DNA from: Bacteroidales bacterium UBA1197
GTDB taxonomy: Bacteria; Bacteroidota; Bacteroidia; Bacteroidales; UBA932
Reading direction: 5' to 3'
DNA length: 19,649 nucleotides
NCBI GenBank assembly: GCA_002309995.1
Contig: DBYB01000008.1
Span: 1 to 19,649, forward strand
Shown in pieces: positions 5,936 to 13,920 of the stretch. Made by a program: the position numbers and the translations under genes. The notes below the pieces were generated by a model, which was not told where the DNA came from, did no database searches, and saw only the letters and a program-made list of their open reading frames with translations. Each line of letters starts with the position of its first letter. Position 1 is the stretch's first letter.

Positions 5936-8900
5936 CTAACTTAAATATCCGAGGCTTCGGAGCATATCAAATATCATATCAACGTATTCCCTTGAGGTCT
6001 GATCCCAACTGAAGCCCAGCCGGTGCAGCACCTGCATAGTGTACGAGGTCGAAGGAGGGTTGCCCTGAGGACCCAGGCTGCCACCGGCCTTGGCATATGC
6101 CAGCAGACCGGCGAGCTGACCGGCTATCGCGGGATCCTGCTTGGCCTTGTCGAGGAGCATCATAAACTCTTCCATTTCTACATAGCGGACTCCGCCAAGG
6201 CGGCTCACGATGTCGTCGAACGGCAACAGGTGGTCGTTCGAGACATTGAAGACGCAGCATTCGCGGGGAGTCTCGCAGAGCATCACCATTGCTTTGGCCG
6301 TATCGTCGATGGGGGAGAACTCCATCTTTGCATCCAGCATCGCATACGGGAAGCCGCCAATCAGCTGGAAGGAGTGCAGACGACCCATTGCGGCGTTGGC
6401 CTTGAAGTTCACCTGGAACTCGCCGTCTGCGGAACGCGGCGAAAGATTGCCGGCGCGCATAATCTTGGCGTCCAGCTTGCCCTCGGCCATATTCTGCAGG
6501 ATAATCCTTTCGGCCAGGAACTTCGAATGGGCGTACTGATTGTCGAGGCTCTGTCCGAAGTACAGGCTCTGCTCGGTGAGCATCTTCATTTCGCTGAACG
6601 AAGGTGCCTCGCCGCCGACGCTTTCGGTCGAAACCTGAATCAGTCGGGCTCCTGTATGCTTGCAGAACTCAACGAGGTTCTTCACGCCTTCATAATTCAC
6701 TTCCATAATGTCGGTGCCCTTGCTGAAGTGCTTCACGTTGGCAGCACTGTTGAACACCATGTCGATGCCTTCGGATTCCAGGGAGGCAAGAGTTTCCGGA
6801 TGGGTTATATCGCCCTCCACTACGCGTATGCGCGAACCAATGAGTGGACGGTAATTCTTTTCGAAGTAATAGACCAGCATCTCTGCCAGACGGCGTTCGG
6901 CGCTGAGGGCCTTCTTGCTTCGCAGCAGGCACCAGATCTCCGTATCGTCTGCGGTGTGCTCCAGGAGTTCCCGCAGCAGATGGATGCCGAGGAATCCGGT
7001 GGCGCCGGTGAGGAGGATGCGCTTGCCGAGCGGCTGAGGGGTGCCGGAAGCGAGTGCGACCAGTGTGTTGCCCTCCAGCAGCTTGTTGATTGCCGAATAG
7101 TCGTAGGAGATGACGTCGGTCTCCTCCGTGTTGCTCTCGCCGCCCTGCAGGAATGCCGCGAGGCTTCTGGGCGTAGGATGAGAGAACACATCGCCGTAGG
7201 AGAAGTGCAGTCCCTCCTTCTCGGCTTTCACCATCACCTGGGTAACGAGGAGCGAGGTGCCGCCAAGGTCGAAGAAACTGTCGGTGGCGCTCACGCGCTC
7301 GCATTCCAGCGTCTTGGCGAATATCTCGCAAAGGGCCTTCTCCGTCTCTCCGACAGGTTCGACATAGTCTCCACCGGCCTGGATGACGGGGGCGGGAAGC
7401 GCCTTGCGGTCCACTTTCTGGTTGACGTTCAGCGGGATATGCTCAATCTGGTTGATGGACGCGGGTATCATATACGAAGGCTTGCGCTCTCCGATGAAGG
7501 CGCCCAGGGCCGCATTGTCGAGCTGTCCTTCGAATACCACATACGCTGCGATGAACTTGCCGCCGGACGGGCTGTCGAAGGCCTGCACGGTGACTTCTTT
7601 CACGCCGGGGTATTCCATTATGACCGCCTCCACTTCCTTGGTCTCCACGCGGAAACCGCGGATCTTCACCTGGCCGTCGCGCCTGCCCACGAACTCGATG
7701 TTGCCGTCCGTGCGGTAGCGCACGATGTCGCCGGTACGGTACACGCGGTCGTACGGGGCTTCGGTGCAGAAAGGATTGGCCACATAGACTTCGGCCGTCT
7801 TGTCCGGCCTGCCGAGGTAGCCGCGGCCCACCTGGGGACCGCTCACCAGCAGTTCGCCGGGAGCGCCCGCAGGCATACGCCGCATATTCTTGTCCACCAC
7901 ATACAGATGCAGATTGTCCAGCGGATGGCCGATAGGGATGTTGGCCTCACGCTTCTGAACTTCGAATATGGTAGTGAAGATAGTACACTCGGTAGGACCG
8001 TAGCCATTGTGGAAGGCGTATGAAGGCGGATCCATACTTACTAATTTTTCTCCTCCGACTGACAGGTGCTTCAGCACGGGGTTGTCGGGGAAGTTCTTGG
8101 CGTACATCACGCCTACCTGGGTGGTTATGAAGCAGTGGGTCACGCCGCTGTCGCGCAGGAACTTGTCCAGGGCCGACAGGTCGTGGCGGGTTTCTTCATC
8201 GACGATGCAGACGGCCGCGCCGCCGGTGAGGGCAGGCCACATATCCATCATACATGCGTCGAAACCGAAACTGGCGTAAGCGCCCACGCGGTTACCGGGC
8301 TTCAGGTCGTAGTATTTACGGTACCAGCTGCAGAAGTTCACCAGGTTGCGGTGCTCCAGCATACATCCCTTAGGTACGCCGGTAGTGCCGGAAGTGTACA
8401 GCAGGATGAAGAGGTTCCCGGGTGCGGGGCCTTCGGGAGCCTTGCCGTCCGGCAGGGAATCCAGGCCGGAAGTAAGCAGCACGGGACCGTCGTATTCGGT
8501 AAGCACCTCGCGCAGGCTGTCCTCTGCAATCAGCAGGCCGGCGGAAGCGTCCTTGATCATGAAGTTGAGGCGCTCGGCGGGGTAGGAAGGATCCAGCGGC
8601 TGGTATGCGCAGCCTGCCTTGAGGGCGCCCAGGGCCGTTACGGCCATCAGTTCACTCCTGCTGATAAGTATGGAGACCACACCTTCGGGGCCAAGGCCAA
8701 GCGAGGAGATGTATGCGGCAATGCGCTCGGACTTCTCGTCCAACTCCTTGTAGCTGAGCTGCTTGTCTTTGTACAGCACTGCCAGGGCGTCCGGCGTTGC
8801 GGCGGCGGCTTTGCGGAACAGAGAGACGATGGTCTGAGCGCCGTCCACCTTCTGCTTGAAGGAATTGAAGCCGTCCAGTGCCTTGACTGTGTCGGGGCCG

Positions 8901-11900
8901 GACAGGGCAAGGGCTTCAAGCGGGCCGTCGGTGAGCATTCCGCGTACTACGGTCTGCAGGCATTCTCCGAAACTGCGGATGAGTTCCGGGCTGTAGAGCG
9001 AGTTGTCGTAACCCAGGGCGAACACCGGTTTCTCGGAAGTACCCTGCACGAAGATGCTGAGAGGGAACTTGGGAGCGCCGATTTCCAGGCTGGTTCCCGT
9101 TACCTGCTGCCCGTTTACTTTGTATTCCGTGAGTATGCCCGCCTGATATGCGTACATCATCTGCGGCTGGAAGTCGAAGTCTGAACTTACGCGTGCGAAA
9201 GGATAATCCTCGTGGGCGATAACTCCGGAGAATTCGGAATCGGTACGGCGCAGGAATTCATCCACGGTGCCTCCCGAAGGCTTGGAAGAGATGGCCAGCG
9301 TATTGACGAACATACCGAAAGTATCGGCGGTGCGCATATCGTTGCGGCCGTTGCTCACGGTGCACATATACACCTTGTCCTTGCCACTGAACGCTGCAGC
9401 TGCAATGTAAACGGCTGCAAGGCAGTAACTTGCTTCGGAAATGCCAAGTTCTTTGCAGCGTGCCTGAATATCGGCTCCGACGGGGAAATCAAGATATGCT
9501 CCCAGACCCTTCTCATCGGTAGGCTCAAGGTCGGGCAACAGCGCCGCGGGCTCCTCGAAGCCTTCCATCACGCCGGCGATGAACTCGCTGGCGGCACTCA
9601 TATCGGCAGTCTGCTGGTCGGCGGCATAGTTGAAATAACTGTATCCCTCGACCTGAGGCGCCGTGCCTGCAAGTGCTGCTGTGAGTTCGTTGAGGAATAT
9701 GTCGCAGGAACGACCGTCGAAGACGATGTGGTGGAAGTCCATAAACAGGTGGAGTGCCGTGGGGGTCTTCACCACGTTGATCCGGTACAGCGGACCTTTT
9801 TCGAGGTCGAAGGGCTGCACGAAGCCTGCGGCATAGTCGGCGACCTCGCTGTCTTTCATCAAAAGGAATCCCACCTCTGGCTCGGCCTCGACAGGCACCT
9901 GCCGCACCACGCCGCCTTCCGTGACGAAATGGGTGTTGACGTAGGAGTGGCAGCGCAGGACGTCCGTTACCGCCTGGCGCAGGGTGTCCGGATTCAGGTC
10001 GGCAGGGAAGGTCCAGTACTGAGGAATGTTGTAGAAGGTCTCGTGGGGCGCTTTCATACATTCGAACCAGATACCGGTCTGCTGGCCGGTGAGTTCGGCA
10101 GGATCGGCAGCCCTGGCCTCCTCGTGCGTTGCGCCGCCTTTCTTGAGCAGGGATTTAAGCACCTCGTTCTCAATTGTCTGGAGAGTTGCCGAACGGGCGA
10201 ACGTGTCCATATCTACCTGTATGCCGTATTTCTTGTACAACGCGGTGGCAAGACGCAGGGCACTGATGGAACTCAGGCCGTACAGGTACAGAGGCTCAGT
10301 AAGGCCGACTCCTTCAATCTGAACGGTCTCCGCAATCAGGTCTGCAATCTGCTGCTCCAGTATGTTCAGAGGGGCGGCCTCTCCGGACCCGGCCTGCTTC
10401 TCGACCACGGGCTCAGGCAGGGCCTTGCGGTCCACCTTCTGGTTCACGGTAAGCGGGATGGCATCGATCTGCATAATCACCGCAGGAACCATATACGGCG
10501 GCTTGCGCTCTCCGATGAAATCGGCCAGCGCCTTTTTGTCGATGGGCTCTGCTCCCACTATGTACGCGGCAAGGAATTTTCCGCTTCCGCCCTTCTCGTC
10601 GAAGGCCTGCACGGTGACGTCGGAGATTCCGGGGAAGTCGCGGATGACAGACTCGATCTCCTTGGGCTCGATGCGGAAGCCTCTGATTTTTACCTGGTTG
10701 TCGCGGCGGCCGATGAACTCTATGTCGCCGTCGGCGCGGTAGCGCACAATGTCGCCGGTGCGGTAAACGTGGCGGAAGTATTCATCGTCTTCGTAGGGAT
10801 TGTCGATGAAGACCTCGGCCGTTTTGTCGGGCCTGCCCAGGTAACCGGGGCCGACCTGCGGACCGGAGACCAGCAGCTCTCCTGCGGCGCCAACAGGCAG
10901 AATCGCACCGCCTTTGGATACGACGTAGGCGTGGACGCCCGGGAGGGGCTTGCCGATGGGCACGTTCTCTTCCTGCTTCTGCACCTTCTTGGATACGACG
11001 TAGCACGAGCATTCTGTAGGGCCGTAGCAGTTGACCAGCTGATACTTCGGCAGGGCGATGGACGGCATCTTCTCGCCACCGGTGAACAGATACTTCAGGG
11101 AAGGATTGTCGGGGTAATTGAGCGCGTACTGAATTGCCACCTGGGTGGTCATCAAGCCGTGCGTGATGCCGTTGGCGGTGAAATATGCATCCAGCTGGGC
11201 CAGGTCGAGCCGGATTTCTTCGGGAATGATGTGCAGGGCGGCTCCGGAAACCATCGCGGTAACGAAGTCTCCCATAAAAGCGTCGAAACCGAAACTCGCA
11301 TAGGCGATCAGACGGGAATCCGGGCCCATCGACAGGTTCGCAGTGTTGTTGATGCCGAAGGCGGTGACGTTCCCGTGGTTGAGCTGGCAGCCCTTGGGCG
11401 TGCCTGTGGTGCCGGAAGTGTAAAGCAGGATGAAAAGATTCTCCGGCTTCGGCGCGGGGGCAGTGGACTTTCCTTCCGGCAGGGAATAAATCTTGTCCGT
11501 GCCGATAACGGGACCTTCATACTCTGTCACAAGCTTCTCCAGGCCGGGATCGGCAATGAGCAGGGAAGCGCCGGCGTCCTTGACCATAAAGTTGAGGCGC
11601 TCGGCCGGATACGAAGGATCCAGCGGCTGGAATGCGCAGCCGGCCTTCATAGCGGCCAGCGGTGCAATCATCATCCACTCGTTGCGGCCGAGAATTATGG
11701 ACACCACGCTTCCGGTGGATGTGTTCCTGAGAATTCCCGCCGAAAGGTTGTCGGACAGACGGTCCACGTCGGCGAAGCTGATTCGTTTCTCTTTGTAAAC
11801 GAGCGCCGTATCGTCGGGCCTCTCAGCTGCACTCTTCTTGAAATAATCCAGCACGCACTTGTCCGTACCCGCCTCAATGGGGCCGGGATTGAAGGAGCGG

Positions 11901-13168
11901 AGTTCCACTTCCTGTGCGGCGGTGGTATGCTTGAGTTCGGCGACCGTACGGGCGGTTGCCATTGACGCGAAGGTGGCGCAGAAACTGTCAGTCAGGCTGC
12001 GCAGCAATTCCTCGGAGTACTGGCTGGGACGGTACCACCAGCGGATGTGCCAGGGGCCGTCGTTGCTGCTGAACAGTTCAGATGACAGGCCCATTCCGGG
12101 AGGATTGGTGCGAAGGTCTTCGGCTCCAATAGTCTCGTCTCCGAGGGAGAGAGATATCGTCTCGCCCACAAACTGTCCCTGGAAGGAAAGGCTGAGGGCG
12201 GCGTTCAGGCCAAGGTCGCGGTTGCAGTCGGCAAAGGAATAGAAAGCGCGCTTGCGGATTCCGCGCGTCTGGTCGTTGAGCTTCTGGATAATCTCTTCGA
12301 TTTCCTGCTCCGGTTTGGCTTCCACCATTACGGGAATGGTGTGAACGCACATACACATCGAATTTCGGCTCTTGGCGCTCTTGCGGCCGTTCCAGATACT
12401 TGCGAAGCAGGCTTTGGTGTCGGCGTTCCAGGCGGCCAGGGTGAGGCCCCACGCTGCATGGGCCAGGATGCTCTCGGCATATCTGTGTACGGAAGCGACC
12501 TCGCGAGCGCAGTTGGCGTCGATGCTCAGGGGGATAAGGAGTTCCTTATAGGGAGCGGGCTCCTGCCCGTAAACGTCCGGAATAATTTGAGAGGGGGTTT
12601 CGGCACCCTCTGCAAAGGTGGAGGCGTACCATTCCCGGGCTTCCGCTAAGGCGTCCGAGGCGCGGGCGGCTTCTTCTTCCAGCGCTATTTCGGCTCCTGA
12701 GAAGGTCTCTTTCTGCAGGGGAGAGCCTTCGTATGCGACTTGAATGTCCCTCAGGAATATGCCGGCTGACGCACCATCAAAGATGATATGATGGAAGTCG
12801 GCATAGAAGAAATTGCCTCCCGGGGTTTTGTATATCTCCATCCGGAATAGGGGCTTGCCTTCGTTCAGGTCCATTATGACGCAGAAACCCTTTCGGGCTT
12901 CCTCGATGGATTCCACTTCCAGGATTGGCGCCTTCCAGTTACTCTCCTCCGGAGTGATCATCTTAGGCTCACCTTCCACCATTGCGATAGTGGACAGCAC
13001 ATAGGGGTGGGCGGCCACGAAGGCCTCCAGTGCAGCGGCAAGCTTTTCCGGCGGAATGCTCGCGGGGAGTTTATACAACGATGCCTGCTGGTAATTGCCA
13101 TCTTCGGGCTTGAGGCCCTGGCAGGCCAGATAAATGCTGAGTTGCGATTGTGATAAAGGAGCTATCAT
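5936..13168 (-). CDS. Dimodular nonribosomal peptide synthetase with terminal reductase (C-A-T-C-A-T-R)
   Basis: The 2,410 residues form seven domains. C1 (about 1-425) has HHIIFDG at 126-132. A1 (about 440-920) has TSGTTGTPKG at 584-593, NCYGPTE at 713-719, YRTGD at 802-806 and Lys911. T1 (about 933-1000) carries Ser967 in the unusual core YGLSSIS. C2 (about 1022-1430) has HHIVFDG at 1146-1152. A2 (about 1448-1925) has the same motifs at 1592-1601, 1721-1727 and 1810-1814, with Lys1917. T2 has DLGGTSL, Ser1972. The thioester reductase (about 2040-2410) has TGATGFLG at 2054-2061, Thr2181, and Tyr2212-x3-Lys2216. Pocket residues read DAGLFGCCYK (A1) and DAMFSGGIFK (A2); the leading Asp means alpha-amino acids, and A2 loosely resembles Val-type codes. 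The expected product is a dipeptide aldehyde (or pyrazinone), perhaps N-acylated given the N-terminal C domain. It starts 34 nt after the peptidase gene. Confidence 0.93.
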   Translation of the reverse strand: MIAPLSQSQLSIYLACQGLKPEDGNYQQASLYKLPASIPPEKLAAALEAFVAAHPYVLSTIAMVEGEPKMITPEESNWKAPILEVESIEEARKGFCVIMDLNEGKPLFRMEIYKTPGGNFFYADFHHIIFDGASAGIFLRDIQVAYEGSPLQKETFSGAEIALEEEAARASDALAEAREWYASTFAEGAETPSQIIPDVYGQEPAPYKELLIPLSIDANCAREVASVHRYAESILAHAAWGLTLAAWNADTKACFASIWNGRKSAKSRNSMCMCVHTIPVMVEAKPEQEIEEIIQKLNDQTRGIRKRAFYSFADCNRDLGLNAALSLSFQGQFVGETISLSLGDETIGAEDLRTNPPGMGLSSELFSSNDGPWHIRWWYRPSQYSEELLRSLTDSFCATFASMATARTVAELKHTTAAQEVELRSFNPGPIEAGTDKCVLDYFKKSAAERPDDTALVYKEKRISFADVDRLSDNLSAGILRNTSTGSVVSIILGRNEWMMIAPLAAMKAGCAFQPLDPSYPAERLNFMVKDAGASLLIADPGLEKLVTEYEGPVIGTDKIYSLPEGKSTAPAPKPENLFILLYTSGTTGTPKGCQLNHGNVTAFGINNTANLSMGPDSRLIAYASFGFDAFMGDFVTAMVSGAALHIIPEEIRLDLAQLDAYFTANGITHGLMTTQVAIQYALNYPDNPSLKYLFTGGEKMPSIALPKYQLVNCYGPTECSCYVVSKKVQKQEENVPIGKPLPGVHAYVVSKGGAILPVGAAGELLVSGPQVGPGYLGRPDKTAEVFIDNPYEDDEYFRHVYRTGDIVRYRADGDIEFIGRRDNQVKIRGFRIEPKEIESVIRDFPGISDVTVQAFDEKGGSGKFLAAYIVGAEPIDKKALADFIGERKPPYMVPAVIMQIDAIPLTVNQKVDRKALPEPVVEKQAGSGEAAPLNILEQQIADLIAETVQIEGVGLTEPLYLYGLSSISALRLATALYKKYGIQVDMDTFARSATLQTIENEVLKSLLKKGGATHEEARAADPAELTGQQTGIWFECMKAPHETFYNIPQYWTFPADLNPDTLRQAVTDVLRCHSYVNTHFVTEGGVVRQVPVEAEPEVGFLLMKDSEVADYAAGFVQPFDLEKGPLYRINVVKTPTALHLFMDFHHIVFDGRSCDIFLNELTAALAGTAPQVEGYSYFNYAADQQTADMSAASEFIAGVMEGFEEPAALLPDLEPTDEKGLGAYLDFPVGADIQARCKELGISEASYCLAAVYIAAAAFSGKDKVYMCTVSNGRNDMRTADTFGMFVNTLAISSKPSGGTVDEFLRRTDSEFSGVIAHEDYPFARVSSDFDFQPQMMYAYQAGILTEYKVNGQQVTGTSLEIGAPKFPLSIFVQGTSEKPVFALGYDNSLYSPELIRSFGECLQTVVRGMLTDGPLEALALSGPDTVKALDGFNSFKQKVDGAQTIVSLFRKAAAATPDALAVLYKDKQLSYKELDEKSERIAAYISSLGLGPEGVVSILISRSELMAVTALGALKAGCAYQPLDPSYPAERLNFMIKDASAGLLIAEDSLREVLTEYDGPVLLTSGLDSLPDGKAPEGPAPGNLFILLYTSGTTGVPKGCMLEHRNLVNFCSWYRKYYDLKPGNRVGAYASFGFDACMMDMWPALTGGAAVCIVDEETRHDLSALDKFLRDSGVTHCFITTQVGVMYAKNFPDNPVLKHLSVGGEKLVSMDPPSYAFHNGYGPTECTIFTTIFEVQKREANIPIGHPLDNLHLYVVDKNMRRMPAGAPGELLVSGPQVGRGYLGRPDKTAEVYVANPFCTEAPYDRVYRTGDIVRYRTDGNIEFVGRRDGQVKIRGFRVETKEVEAVIMEYPGVKEVTVQAFDSPSGGKFIAAYVVFEGQLDNAALGAFIGERKPSYMIPASINQIEHIPLNVNQKVDRKALPAPVIQAGGDYVEPVGETEKALCEIFAKTLECERVSATDSFFDLGGTSLLVTQVMVKAEKEGLHFSYGDVFSHPTPRSLAAFLQGGESNTEETDVISYDYSAINKLLEGNTLVALASGTPQPLGKRILLTGATGFLGIHLLRELLEHTADDTEIWCLLRSKKALSAERRLAEMLVYYFEKNYRPLIGSRIRVVEGDITHPETLASLESEGIDMVFNSAANVKHFSKGTDIMEVNYEGVKNLVEFCKHTGARLIQVSTESVGGEAPSFSEMKMLTEQSLYFGQSLDNQYAHSKFLAERIILQNMAEGKLDAKIMRAGNLSPRSADGEFQVNFKANAAMGRLHSFQLIGGFPYAMLDAKMEFSPIDDTAKAMVMLCETPRECCVFNVSNDHLLPFDDIVSRLGGVRYVEMEEFMMLLDKAKQDPAIAGQLAGLLAYAKAGGSLGPQGNPPSTSYTMQVLHRLGFSWDQTSREYVDMIFDMLRSLGYLS

Positions 13169-13202
13169 AGTAAAAATCTCAATTTATTCGTGCATCAGAC
13201 AC

Positions 13203-13916
13203 TCATTTTTTTACTGTAATGTGGAAACAGTTCTGCTTCTTTTCGTACTTTATGAAACAGCGGTTTCCCTGGTCGTGCAGGTTTTTGAGCGCCTGGCTCA
13301 GAGTGGCCCTCAGATACTCGGGCGGAACATCCTCGTATGGGCGTCCGCGCAGGTCGGGAATCTTCACGTATCTCCAGTACGACAGGTCGAACGAGGTGCC
13401 GTAGCGGTGCGTGGAATTCTCGGACGCGTTGGTGTTGCGTTTGCGCAGTTTGGCTATGTCGTCTTCCGTGCGCAGCACCGAGGTGACAATTAGTTTGTAC
13501 GGGTTGAGGCCCTTTGCCGCCAGGGAATCCTGAAACACCCTTCCTATGTCGTCCAATAACTCTTTTGCGGACGGTATGAGGTAAGGGATGGAGTGGGTGA
13601 GGGAGTCTATCACGTAGGTATCCGTAGCCTCAAGCCTGACCAGTTTTGACTTGAGTTTCTCCGCCTCCTCGCGGTTCTTTACGGGAGGTACGCCTATGGC
13701 CTGGGCCACTTTGAGCTGGGCGTCGTTCATATCGTTGAACTCCTTGGAGAACTTTACGTCCCAGATGCGTACGGGGTGGTTCTCGATGGGCCCGAGGGCA
13801 AGCCAGCGCCGCTCTTCCACGCACGAACGGACGCTGAAAAACATATAAAGGCCAAGCCCGGCCAGGACTGCAATTGCGGCGAGTTTGAGTATCAGGAGAA
13901 AGTGTTTCTTTTTCAT
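13203..13916 (-). CDS. DUF5715-like, M15-fold peptidase-like protein, membrane-anchored
   Basis: The start chosen is ATG 13916 (MKKKHFLLILK), because it gives a clean signal anchor (about residues 6-27) and lies 4 nt after the patatin stop; extending to 13955 would overlap the patatin gene. The 237 residues include a TSVLRT strand (145-150), the motif S-T-H-R-Y-G-T-S-F-D at 168-177 and a C-terminal CFHITV with His232. This matches the SxHxxGxxxD plus distal His zinc-ligand layout of M15/VanY-type DD-carboxypeptidases and the Bacteroidota DUF5715 family. Likely role, by family: a periplasmic zinc peptidase or binder acting on peptidoglycan peptides. Substrate is not known. It is the gene directly before the NRPS, 34 nt upstream, in an apparent operon. 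Confidence 0.7.
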   Translation of the reverse strand: MKKKHFLLILKLAAIAVLAGLGLYMFFSVRSCVEERRWLALGPIENHPVRIWDVKFSKEFNDMNDAQLKVAQAIGVPPVKNREEAEKLKSKLVRLEATDTYVIDSLTHSIPYLIPSAKELLDDIGRVFQDSLAAKGLNPYKLIVTSVLRTEDDIAKLRKRNTNASENSTHRYGTSFDLSYWRYVKIPDLRGRPYEDVPPEYLRATLSQALKNLHDQGNRCFIKYEKKQNCFHITVKK

Positions 13917-13920
13917 ATGC

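Noticed and set aside
6023..8023. 666-codon open frame on the plus strand
   Set aside because: Antisense to the reductase and A2 domains of the NRPS, with no recognisable motif.
9212..11965. 917-codon open frame on the plus strand
   Set aside because: It lies wholly antisense to the intact NRPS (A1, C2 region). The translation is low-complexity, rich in G, V, H and R, and shows no motif; it is a by-product of GC-biased codons on the other strand.
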